64,000 bases of DNA from Pyrinomonadaceae bacterium (GTDB lineage: Bacteria > Acidobacteriota > Blastocatellia > Pyrinomonadales > Pyrinomonadaceae), in the NCBI GenBank assembly GCA_030841105.1, contig JAVEDE010000079.1:1-64000 (forward strand), in the 5' to 3' direction. Position 1 is the stretch's first letter. Each line of letters opens with the position of its first letter. A program made the translations under genes and the position numbers. Below are positions 26,194 to 30,636 of this stretch, in pieces. Under the pieces are notes generated by a model. It did no database searches and was not told the DNA's origin. It was given only the letters and a program-made list of their open reading frames with translations.

Positions 26194-26413
26194 AACGTTT
26201 GTCTCCGGGATCAATACGAGAAGGTACGCGAAGCTGCGACGAATCGCGCGTGCGCGTGGAGTGCGCGCTCTCAGGGCTCGCGAGACTGTAGCAAAAGCCT
26301 CTTGCCTTGTCGAGACGACCGCCCGCCGCCGCACTCTGCCCCGTTCAAACTGCTACCGCCAAGCAATTTTACGATCCGAATTCGGGCGACGACGAATATA
26401 GACAAAAAAAGTG

Positions 26414-26442
26414 TTGACAATATCCTCTGTCGAGTTTATATA
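26414..26442 (+). promoter_or_regulatory. Strong sigma-70-like promoter before the tRNA array
   Basis: TTGACA (26414-26419) and TATATA (26437-26442) are separated by exactly 17 bases in a locally AT-rich stretch. It points toward the tRNA array, whose first gene starts about 470 bases downstream. The region from 26194 to 26912 holds no convincing gene. Confidence 0.65.
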
Positions 26443-26722
26443 TGTCTGGCGCGCGGGAAAGTGAAATGTGCGCGCGGGAAAGAATGAGAACTTCGATGTC
26501 AATGAAACGGACACATACGAACAGCACAGACGCCAGAGGCCGCAGGGCTTCGCGACGGACGTGCGCCGGACTGTTTAGCGTCGTCAAAGGCGGCGCGGCG
26601 GCGATCTTGTGTCCGGGTGCGTTACCGACCTATCTGCCCGGCGGCGAACTCATGCGCGAAGGCGCGAATTCCACGATTAACCTCTGGAATTCCGATCGTC
26701 GGGTCAGTCTAATTTAAAAAGC

Positions 26723-26742
26723 GGGAGCGGCCTCCCGCTCCC
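26723..26742 (+). terminator. First of three leader hairpins
   Basis: GGGAGCGG pairs perfectly with CCGCTCCC around CCTC. AAAs follow rather than a T run; on the minus strand it is preceded by T-rich sequence reading TTTTTAAATT. Confidence 0.6.
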
Positions 26743-26774
26743 AAATCTCGAAAATAGCTTTAAGAGAATTGAAG

Positions 26775-26819
26775 GAGCGGGCCGGCTTCCCTGTGAAGCC
26801 AAAAAGGCCCGCTCTTTTT
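26775..26819 (+). terminator. Second leader hairpin with T run
   Basis: GAGCGGGCC (26775-26783) pairs with GGCCCGCTC (26806-26814). The loop holds a nested GGCTTC/GAAGCC stem, and TTTTT follows. It is a good intrinsic terminator or attenuator between the promoter and the tRNA genes. Confidence 0.75.
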
Positions 26820-26852
26820 GTTGTTTGATAACCGAATTGATTTTTGTACGGA

Positions 26853-26893
26853 CGAGGGCGGCGGCGTATGCCTTGATTCCCCGCCCTCGTTTT
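26853..26893 (+). terminator. Third leader hairpin
   Basis: CGAGGGCGG (26853-26861) pairs with CCGCCCTCG (26881-26889), followed by TTTT. It ends 20 bases before the first tRNA. Confidence 0.7.
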
Positions 26894-26912
26894 CCCAACA
26901 CAAATTCGTCGA

Positions 26913-26997
26913 GCGTGCGTGGCTGAGCAGCAAAAGCACCTGACTGTAAATCAGGCGTCTACATCGGACTTCGTAGGTGCGAGTCCTACCGCACGCA
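26913..26997 (+). tRNA. tRNA-Tyr(GUA), altered 18-55 contact
   Basis: Class II tRNA with acceptor GCGTGCG/CGCACGC, anticodon loop CTGTAAA and a long variable arm. The D-loop GAGCAGCAAA has A where G18 is expected, and the T-loop TGCGAGT has G at position 55. No CCA is encoded. Confidence 0.88.
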
Positions 26998-27013
26998 TCG
27001 CAACTTTAATTGA

Positions 27014-27085
27014 AGGAGCATGGTGTAACTGGCAACACGGCGGTCTCCAAAATCGCTGTTTTCGGTTCAAATCCGAATGCTCCTG
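27014..27085 (+). tRNA. tRNA-Trp(CCA)
   Basis: Acceptor AGGAGCA/TGCTCCT, D-stem GTGT/ACAC with GG in the loop, anticodon stem GCGGT/ATCGC around CTCCAAA, T-arm TTCGG-TTCAAAT-CCGAA, G73. Confidence 0.92.
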
Positions 27086-27095
27086 TCAGCTTTGC

Positions 27096-27179
27096 GGAGG
27101 GTACGCCAAAACGGTCTGGCACCGGTCTTGAAAACCGGCGAGCCGAAAGCTCTTAGGGGTTCGAGTCCTCTACTCTCCG
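27096..27179 (+). tRNA. tRNA-Ser(UGA), non-U8
   Basis: Class II tRNA with acceptor GGAGGGT/ACTCTCC, anticodon stem CCGGT/ACCGG around CTTGAAA, long variable arm and T-loop TTCGAGT. Positions 8-9 read A-C instead of the near-universal U8. Confidence 0.88.
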
Positions 27180-27195
27180 TCAACTTCTAAACTTC

Positions 27196-27285
27196 GGAGG
27201 CGTGCCGAAATTGGTAGCCGGAACTGTCTGCTACACAGTCGGGCGAAAGCGTCCCGTGCAGGTTCAACTCCTGCCGCCTCCGCCA
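27196..27285 (+). tRNA. tRNA-Ser(GCU), CCA encoded
   Basis: Acceptor GGAGGCG/CGCCTCC, D-loop AAATTGGTAGC, anticodon stem ACTGT/ACAGT around CTGCTAC, long variable arm CGGGC..GTCCCG, T-arm GCAGG-TTCAACT-CCTGC, G73 and CCA. Confidence 0.9.
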
Positions 27286-27289
27286 ACAT

Positions 27290-27373
27290 AAGGGATGAAG
27301 GATGAGGGATGAACAAGAAAGCACTCAACTGAGGTACTGCTTTTCTTAATTCATCCCTCATCCCTCATCCCTT
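27290..27373. repeat. Heptad-repeat palindrome inside the tRNA array
   Basis: The left arm 27290-27313 (GGATGAA/GGATGAG units) pairs with 27350-27373 (TCATCCC units) with one mismatch in 24 bp. An inner AAGAAAGCA/TGCTTTTCTT stem lies in the loop. Confidence 0.85.
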
Positions 27374-27378
27374 CCCAC

Positions 27379-27453
27379 GAACCCGTAGCTCAGCGGAATA
27401 AGAGCGCAAGTTTGCGGAACTTGAGGTCGCGCGTTCAAATCGCGCCGGGTTCT
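27379..27453 (+). tRNA. tRNA-Arg(GCG)
   Basis: Acceptor GAACCCG/CGGGTTC, D-stem GCTC/GAGC, anticodon stem CAAGT/ACTTG around TTGCGGA, T-arm GCGCG-TTCAAAT-CGCGC, T73. G34 is unusual, because most bacteria read CGU/CGC with an inosine-modified ACG anticodon. Confidence 0.88.
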
Positions 27454-27463
27454 TTCTATCTAT

Positions 27464-27536
27464 TCCGGGGTCGTCTAACCGGCAGCGACGCCTGACTTTG
27501 GATCAGGAGATGAGGGTTCGACTCCTTCCCCCGGAA
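27464..27536 (+). tRNA. tRNA-Gln(UUG)
   Basis: Acceptor TCCGGGG/CCCCGGA, anticodon stem CCTGA/TCAGG around CTTTGGA, T-arm GAGGG-TTCGACT-CCTTC, A73. No CCA. Confidence 0.9.
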
Positions 27537-27546
27537 CTATTTATAG

Positions 27547-27619
27547 GCCGACGTAGCCCAATGGCAGAGGCGCTAGTTTTAGAAACTAGATGTTAAGAGT
27601 TCGACTCTCTTCGTCGGCA
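27547..27619 (+). tRNA. tRNA with Leu anticodon UAG but short variable loop
   Basis: Acceptor GCCGACG/CGTCGGC, D-arm GCC-CAATGGCAGA-GGC, anticodon stem CTAGT/ACTAG around TTTAGAA, T-arm AAGAG-TTCGACT-CTCTT. The variable loop is only ATGTT, whereas bacterial tRNA-Leu is class II. Confidence 0.85.
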
Positions 27620-27642
27620 TTTTTCGAGCGAGGGCAGTTCAA

Positions 27643-27728
27643 GCTGGAGTGGCGGAACAGGCAGACGCGCGGCGTTGAGGGCGCCGAGAGCAAGAGTCTC
27701 AGTGTGGGTTCGAGTCCCACCTCCAGCA
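27643..27728 (+). tRNA. tRNA-Leu(GAG)
   Basis: Class II tRNA with acceptor GCTGGAG/CTCCAGC, anticodon stem CGGCG/CGCCG around TTGAGGG, long variable arm, T-arm GTGGG-TTCGAGT-CCCAC, A73. Confidence 0.92.
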
Positions 27729-27740
27729 TCGAAGTTCCGG

Positions 27741-27823
27741 GCGGGAGTGGCGTAAGAGGCGAACGCGTCAGTCTTAAAAACTGATCCTTCACAGGGCTGT
27801 GGGTTCGAGTCCCACCTTCCGCA
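27741..27823 (+). tRNA. tRNA-Leu(UAA)
   Basis: Class II tRNA with acceptor GCGGGAG/CTTCCGC, anticodon stem TCAGT/ACTGA around CTTAAAA, variable arm TCCTTCACAGGGCT, T-arm GTGGG-TTCGAGT-CCCAC, A73. Confidence 0.92.
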
Positions 27824-27831
27824 TCAGGCGC

Positions 27832-27908
27832 GCGCGTGTAGCCCAAACGGCAGAGGCGGCAGTCTCAAAAACTGCATGTTGAAAGTTCGACTCTTTCCGC
27901 GCGCACCA
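27832..27908 (+). tRNA. tRNA with Leu anticodon CAA but short variable loop, CCA encoded
   Basis: Acceptor GCGCGTG/CGCGCGC, D-arm GCC-CAAACGGCAGA-GGC, anticodon stem GCAGT/ACTGC around CTCAAAA, variable loop ATGTT, T-arm GAAAG-TTCGACT-CTTTC, A73 CCA. It closely resembles the short-arm tRNA at 27547. Confidence 0.85.
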
Positions 27909-27921
27909 AACTTTCTCACAC

Positions 27922-27995
27922 GGGGATGTATGCAAACGGATTAAGCAACTTGATTTTCAATCAAGCGTGTGCGGGTTCGAGTCCCGCCATCCCTA
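27922..27995 (+). tRNA. tRNA-Glu(UUC)
   Basis: Acceptor GGGGATG/CATCCCT, D-stem TGC/GCA with GG in the loop, anticodon stem CTTGA/TCAAG around TTTTCAA, T-arm GCGGG-TTCGAGT-CCCGC, A73. Confidence 0.92.
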
Positions 27996-28006
27996 TCAAG
28001 TTTCGT

Positions 28007-28079
28007 GTTGGCTGTAGCTCAACGGCAGAGCGTCGCACTGTGGATGCGAAGACGACGAGTTCGATTCTCGCCAGCCGAC
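28007..28079 (+). tRNA. tRNA-His(GUG) with G-1
   Basis: The extra G-1 pairs with C73 as required for HisRS. Acceptor TTGGCTG/CAGCCGA, anticodon stem TCGCA/TGCGA around CTGTGGA, T-loop TTCGATT. Confidence 0.93.
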
Positions 28080-28096
28080 CCAAAACTTCTGCACGC

Positions 28097-28172
28097 GGCG
28101 CGTTGGGCGAGTCCGGTTCAAGCCGCCTGATTCTCGATCAGGAGAGCAACGGTTCAAATCCGTTACGCGCTA
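28097..28172 (+). tRNA. tRNA-Glu(CUC)
   Basis: Acceptor GGCGCGT/ACGCGCT, D-stem GGC/GCC with a 13-base loop, anticodon stem CCTGA/TCAGG around TTCTCGA, T-arm AACGG-TTCAAAT-CCGTT, A73. Confidence 0.9.
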
Positions 28173-28182
28173 TTAATTTTTT

Positions 28183-28254
28183 GGAGCTGTGGCCGAGAGG
28201 TGAGGCACTCCGTTGTCAACGGAGCCGATGACGGTTCGAGTCCGTTCAGTTCCG
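28183..28254 (+). tRNA. tRNA-Asp(GUC)
   Basis: Acceptor GGAGCTG/CAGTTCC, D-arm GCC-GAGAGGTGA-GGC, anticodon stem CTCCG/CGGAG around TTGTCAA, T-arm GACGG-TTCGAGT-CCGTT, G73. Confidence 0.92.
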
Positions 28255-28267
28255 CTCGATGTCGCGC

Positions 28268-28340
28268 GCGCCGCGAGCTATACGGGTGCAGCAGTCGCCT
28301 CTTAAGCGACGGAGACGGGGTTCGAGACCCCGGCGGCGCA
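28268..28340 (+). tRNA. tRNA-Lys(CUU), non-U8
   Basis: Acceptor GCGCCGC/GCGGCGC, D-stem GCT/AGC with a GGG-containing loop, anticodon stem GTCGC/GCGAC around CTCTTAA, T-arm CGGGG-TTCGAGA-CCCCG, A73. Position 8 is G instead of U. Confidence 0.88.
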
Positions 28341-28390
28341 TTGTTTTTCACGAGGCGGGTGAGAGCCTGACAAGCTCGACCGCCGCGTAA

Positions 28391-28464
28391 CGGGGTGTGG
28401 TGTAAAGTTTGCATCCAAGTCTTGGGAACTTGTGGTGACAGTTCAATTCTGTCCACCCCGCCCA
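28391..28464 (+). tRNA. tRNA-Pro(UGG), reduced D-loop, CCA encoded
   Basis: Acceptor CGGGGTG/CACCCCG, anticodon stem CAAGT/ACTTG around CTTGGGA, T-arm GACAG-TTCAATT-CTGTC, C73 CCA. The D-loop AAAGTTT is seven bases and lacks the G18-G19 pair. Confidence 0.85.
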
Positions 28465-28469
28465 TTTAC

Positions 28470-28546
28470 GCACCGTTAGTCCAGACGGCCGAGGACGCGG
28501 CGTTGCCAACGCTGAGACGCGGGTTCGAGACCCGCACGGTGCTCCA
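28470..28546 (+). tRNA. tRNA-Gly(GCC), CCA encoded
   Basis: Acceptor GCACCGT/ACGGTGC, D-stem GTCC/GGAC, anticodon stem CGGCG/CGCTG around TTGCCAA, T-arm GCGGG-TTCGAGA-CCCGC, T73 CCA. Confidence 0.92.
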
Positions 28547-28558
28547 ACTTTTTTTCAC

Positions 28559-28630
28559 GGGCGGTTAGCTTAACGGAAAAGCGTCACGCTTCGAACGTGA
28601 CCGATACGGGTTCGAGTCCTGTACCGCCTT
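28559..28630 (+). tRNA. tRNA-Arg(UCG), second copy type
   Basis: Acceptor GGGCGGT/ACCGCCT, D-arm GCT-TAACGGAAA-AGC, anticodon stem TCACG/CGTGA around CTTCGAA, T-arm ACGGG-TTCGAGT-CCTGT. It shares the anticodon, but little else, with the tRNA at 15589. Confidence 0.92.
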
Positions 28631-28637
28631 CCTTCCG

Positions 28638-28709
28638 GCGAGAGTGGTGTAACCGGCAACACCCCGGTCTTCCAAACCGGCGTCGCGGGTTCGAACCCCG
28701 TCTCTCGTT
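28638..28709 (+). tRNA. tRNA-Gly(UCC)
   Basis: Acceptor GCGAGAG/CTCTCGT, D-stem GTGT/ACAC, anticodon stem CCGGT/ACCGG around CTTCCAA, T-arm GCGGG-TTCGAAC-CCCGT. Confidence 0.92.
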
Positions 28710-28724
28710 CCAATTATTAGACGC

Positions 28725-28795
28725 GCATCCGTAGCCAAGTGGGAAGGCGACAGTCTGCAAAACTGTTAACGCGGGTTCGATTCCCGCCGGGTGCT
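28725..28795 (+). tRNA. tRNA-Cys(GCA)
   Basis: Acceptor GCATCCG/CGGGTGC, D-arm GCC-AAGTGGGAA-GGC, anticodon stem ACAGT/ACTGT around CTGCAAA, T-arm GCGGG-TTCGATT-CCCGC, and T73, the CysRS identity base. Confidence 0.93.
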
Positions 28796-28864
28796 TCCAG
28801 AGACACACGAGCCGCGCTAATTTCAGGGGCGGCCATTTCAAGATGAAAGGAGGTGACGAACCGG

Positions 28865-29449
28865 ATGACCATCAACGGACGAGTGCTTTTGCTCAACCAG
28901 ACTTACGAACCGCTCGGCACGGTCGGCGTGGCGCGCGCGATGGTGATGCTTTTCAACAACAGCGTAACGGTCGAGGAGTGGGACGGCGACCGTGTGCTGC
29001 GCACGCCGCGGGACGAGTACCCCGTGCCTTCGGTCGTGCGCCGCAAGACTTACATCAACGTGCGCCGCCGTCGCGAGGCGTCGGGGATGAAGCGTCTGCG
29101 CATTTACATCCGCGACAAGTACCGCTGCCAGTATTGCGGCGAGCGCAAGCTCCCCGCCGTGCTGACGCTCGACCACATCTTCCCGCGCTCGCGCGGCGGC
29201 GACAACTCGCCCTTGAACATCGTGACGGCGTGCCTCGGCTGCAACAACCGCAAAGGCAACCGCACGCCGGAAGAGGCGCGCATGCCGCTCTTGACGACGC
29301 AGAGCGCGCTGCGCGTGAAGTTGGAGCGCGTCGTCCTGTGCCACTACGCCGAGGCGCGACCCGAATGGCGGAAGTACCTCTTTCTCGAAGAGGCCGACGG
29401 CAATGACGAGGCCACCTCGCGGAAGGAGAAGAACACTGCCTATATATGA
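28865..29449 (+). CDS. HNH endonuclease inside the tRNA array
   Basis: The 194-residue protein begins at the ATG at 28865, eleven bases after a perfect AAAGGAGG; a GTG at 28853 is in frame but overlaps that site. Residues about 82-135 form an HNH nuclease: two CxxC pairs (CQYC, CLGC) for structural zinc and the catalytic LTLDHIFPRSRGGDNSPLNIV, ending NNRKGNRTPEEA. The N-terminal RVLLLNQTYEPLGTVGVARAM is shared by a widespread group of small HNH proteins. It probably nicks or cuts DNA. Its position between tRNA-Cys and tRNA-Phe, in the direction of the array, is like an endonuclease carried by a phage or other mobile tRNA cluster. A hairpin overlaps its stop codon. Confidence 0.92.
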   Translation: MTINGRVLLLNQTYEPLGTVGVARAMVMLFNNSVTVEEWDGDRVLRTPRDEYPVPSVVRRKTYINVRRRREASGMKRLRIYIRDKYRCQYCGERKLPAVLTLDHIFPRSRGGDNSPLNIVTACLGCNNRKGNRTPEEARMPLLTTQSALRVKLERVVLCHYAEARPEWRKYLFLEEADGNDEATSRKEKNTAYI

Positions 29450-29472
29450 AGGGCGGGCGTGGCCCGCCCTTC
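29448..29472 (+). terminator. Hairpin at the end of the HNH gene
   Basis: GAAGGGCGGGC (29448-29458) pairs perfectly with GCCCGCCCTTC (29462-29472) around a three-base loop and overlaps the stop codon. No T run follows, so read-through into the next tRNAs is possible. Confidence 0.7.
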
Positions 29473-29510
29473 ACACCTCGCTCAAGTTTGTGAACGGCAA
29501 GCCACACTGC

Positions 29511-29582
29511 GGTCGGATAGCTGAGACGGATTAGCGTCGCGCTGAAAACGCGGAGAGGTTGGTTCGATACCAACTCCGACCA
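29511..29582 (+). tRNA. tRNA-Phe(GAA)
   Basis: Acceptor GGTCGGA/TCCGACC, D-stem GCT/AGC with GG in the loop, anticodon stem TCGCG/CGCGG around CTGAAAA, T-arm GTTGG-TTCGATA-CCAAC, A73. Confidence 0.92.
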
Positions 29583-29628
29583 TCGAACAACGCAACAGTT
29601 TTATCGTGAAGTAGGACAATCCACACAC

Positions 29629-29702
29629 AGCCGGTTAGCTCAGACGGCCAGAGCGCCTCTCTTACAAAGAGGATGCCGGGGGTTCGACTCCCTCACCGGC
29701 TA
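29629..29702 (+). tRNA. tRNA-Val(UAC)
   Basis: Acceptor AGCCGGT/ACCGGCT, D-stem GCTC/GAGC, anticodon stem CCTCT/AGAGG around CTTACAA, T-arm GGGGG-TTCGACT-CCCTC, A73. Confidence 0.92.
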
Positions 29703-29713
29703 TCACAATTTTT

Positions 29714-29794
29714 CGGGGCGTGTCTCAACCCGCCAGAACGGCGACTGCGTGGGTGCGTCGAGAGTTGAGGTGCGGCTGCCTCACGCCCCGGCCA
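29714..29794 (+). ncRNA. tRNA-like element of unknown identity, CCA encoded
   Basis: The ends pair as a tRNA acceptor (CGGGGCG/CGCCCCG, then G and CCA), and a T-arm-like stem TGAGG/CCTCA has an eight-base loop without TTC. No 5-bp stem with a seven-base loop exists for an anticodon. Alternative pairings CTCAAC/GTTGAG, ACCC/GGGT and CGCC/GGCG give a rod-like hairpin. It could be a decayed tRNA or a different structured RNA. Confidence 0.5.
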
Positions 29795-29828
29795 ACATTC
29801 TGACGACGAATGTCACTAATATCACCGC

Positions 29829-29905
29829 GGCGACGTAGCTCCAACTGGCAGAGCGGCTGTTTCGTACACAGCAGGCTGAGGGTTCGACTCCCTCCGTCGC
29901 CTCCA
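29829..29905 (+). tRNA. tRNA-Thr(CGU), CCA encoded
   Basis: Acceptor GGCGACG/CGTCGCC, D-stem GCTC/GAGC, anticodon stem GCTGT/ACAGC around TTCGTAC, T-arm GAGGG-TTCGACT-CCCTC, T73 CCA. Confidence 0.91.
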
Positions 29906-29920
29906 TTCACGCGCGCGCGT

Positions 29921-29998
29921 GGGTCTGTAGCTCAGACGGACAAGAGCGCTCGTCTTCTAAACGAGTGGCCGCAGGTTCGAGTCCTGCCAGACCCGCCA
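29921..29998 (+). tRNA. tRNA-Arg(UCU), CCA encoded
   Basis: Acceptor GGGTCTG/CAGACCC, D-stem GCTC/GAGC, anticodon stem CTCGT/ACGAG around CTTCTAA, T-arm GCAGG-TTCGAGT-CCTGC, G73 CCA. Confidence 0.93.
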
Positions 29999-30011
29999 AA
30001 TATTTTTACGC

Positions 30012-30087
30012 TGCGGAGTAGCTCAGGCGGCAGAGCGTTCGCCTCATAAGCGAGAGTGCGCGGGTTCGAGTCCCGCCTCCGCAACCA
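30012..30087 (+). tRNA. tRNA-Met(CAU), elongator type, CCA encoded
   Basis: Acceptor TGCGGAG/CTCCGCA with a paired 1-72, D-stem GCTC/GAGC, anticodon stem TTCGC/GCGAG around CTCATAA, T-arm GCGGG-TTCGAGT-CCCGC, A73 CCA. A lysidine-modified tRNA-Ile cannot be excluded. Confidence 0.88.
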
Positions 30088-30108
30088 ATGTTCAGTCAGT
30101 TGAGTTTT

Positions 30109-30185
30109 GGGATGGTAGCTTAATTCGGCAAAGCGACAGTCTTGCAAACTGTTAGATGAGAGTTCGAATCTCTCCCGTTCCACCA
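30109..30185 (+). tRNA. tRNA-Ala(UGC), CCA encoded
   Basis: Acceptor GGGATGG/CCGTTCC, D-stem GCTT/AAGC, anticodon stem ACAGT/ACTGT around CTTGCAA, T-arm GAGAG-TTCGAAT-CTCTC, A73 CCA. The usual G3-U70 identity pair is at G3-U70 here. Confidence 0.91.
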
Positions 30186-30192
30186 AACTTTT

Positions 30193-30267
30193 TGCGGCGT
30201 AGCTCAACGGCTCAAGAGCACTCGTCTTGTAAACGAGTTGATGCGAGTTCAAATCTCGCCGCCGCAG
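30193..30267 (+). tRNA. tRNA-Thr(UGU)
   Basis: Acceptor TGCGGCG/CGCCGCA, D-stem GCTC/GAGC, anticodon stem CTCGT/ACGAG around CTTGTAA, T-arm GCGAG-TTCAAAT-CTCGC, G73. Confidence 0.92.
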
Positions 30268-30278
30268 TTCTCTTTTGA

Positions 30279-30358
30279 CGCGGGGATAGAGCAAGGGCGG
30301 CTCCGTGGCCTCATAAACCACGCACCGACGGCAGGTTCGACTCCTGCCCCCGCAACCA
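30279..30358 (+). tRNA. Initiator-like tRNA-fMet(CAU), CCA encoded, atypical
   Basis: Acceptor CGCGGGG/CCCCGCA leaves C1 opposite A72, the bacterial initiator hallmark. D-stem GAGC/GCTC, anticodon loop CTCATAA, A73 CCA. The anticodon stem GTGGC/ACCAC has a C31-A39 mismatch instead of three G-C pairs, position 8 is A, and the variable loop has nine bases. Confidence 0.82.
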
Positions 30359-30391
30359 ATTTCAACCTGCTTCAGTTCCCCACCCCAAGCA

Positions 30392-30438
30392 AAGGCGCAC
30401 AGCAGCCCCGGCCTCGCGGTCGGACGGCTGTGCGCCTT
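30392..30438 (+). terminator. Hairpin within the array before tRNA-Asn
   Basis: AAGGCGCACAGC (30392-30403) pairs perfectly with GCTGTGCGCCTT (30427-30438). No T run follows. It may be a processing or pausing structure between the initiator-like tRNA and tRNA-Asn. Confidence 0.65.
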
Positions 30439-30469
30439 CCCGCCTTATCCGTGGGGCGAAGATTTTCGA

Positions 30470-30544
30470 TGTGGCGTAGCCAAGCGGTAAGGCATCGCAC
30501 TGTTAATGCGACCATCGCAGGTTCGATTCCTGCCGCCACAGCCA
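30470..30544 (+). tRNA. tRNA-Asn(GUU), CCA encoded
   Basis: Acceptor TGTGGCG/CGCCACA, D-arm GCC-AAGCGGTAA-GGC, anticodon stem TCGCA/TGCGA around CTGTTAA, T-arm GCAGG-TTCGATT-CCTGC, G73 CCA. Confidence 0.93.
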
Positions 30545-30552
30545 ATTCATGT

Positions 30553-30628
30553 TGACCCGGAGCGCGAGCGACAGCGCGGCGGACTTTTAATCCGCGATGT
30601 GCGGGTTTGAGTCCCGTCGGGTCAACCA
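30553..30628 (+). tRNA. tRNA-Lys(UUU), altered G19-C56 pair, CCA encoded
   Basis: Acceptor TGACCCG/CGGGTCA, D-stem GCGC/GCGC, anticodon stem GCGGA/TCCGC around CTTTTAA, A73 CCA. The T-loop TTTGAGT has T at position 56, and the D-loop GAGCGACA has A at position 19, so G19-C56 becomes A19-U56. Position 8 is G. Confidence 0.86.
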
Positions 30629-30636
30629 ACTTTTCA

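Noticed and set aside
26442..26717. A 91-codon frame right after the promoter of the tRNA array
   Set aside because: The start coincides with the -10 region, the sequence shows no domain or ribosome-binding site, and the end runs into hairpins. It is more likely leader RNA.
27547..27619. Amber suppressor tRNA
   Set aside because: The anticodon reads 5'-UAG-3', which pairs with CUA leucine codons; a suppressor of UAG stops would need CUA.
28341..28390. A further tRNA between tRNA-Lys(CUU) and tRNA-Pro
   Set aside because: The 50-base spacer is too short and has no T-loop or anticodon arm.
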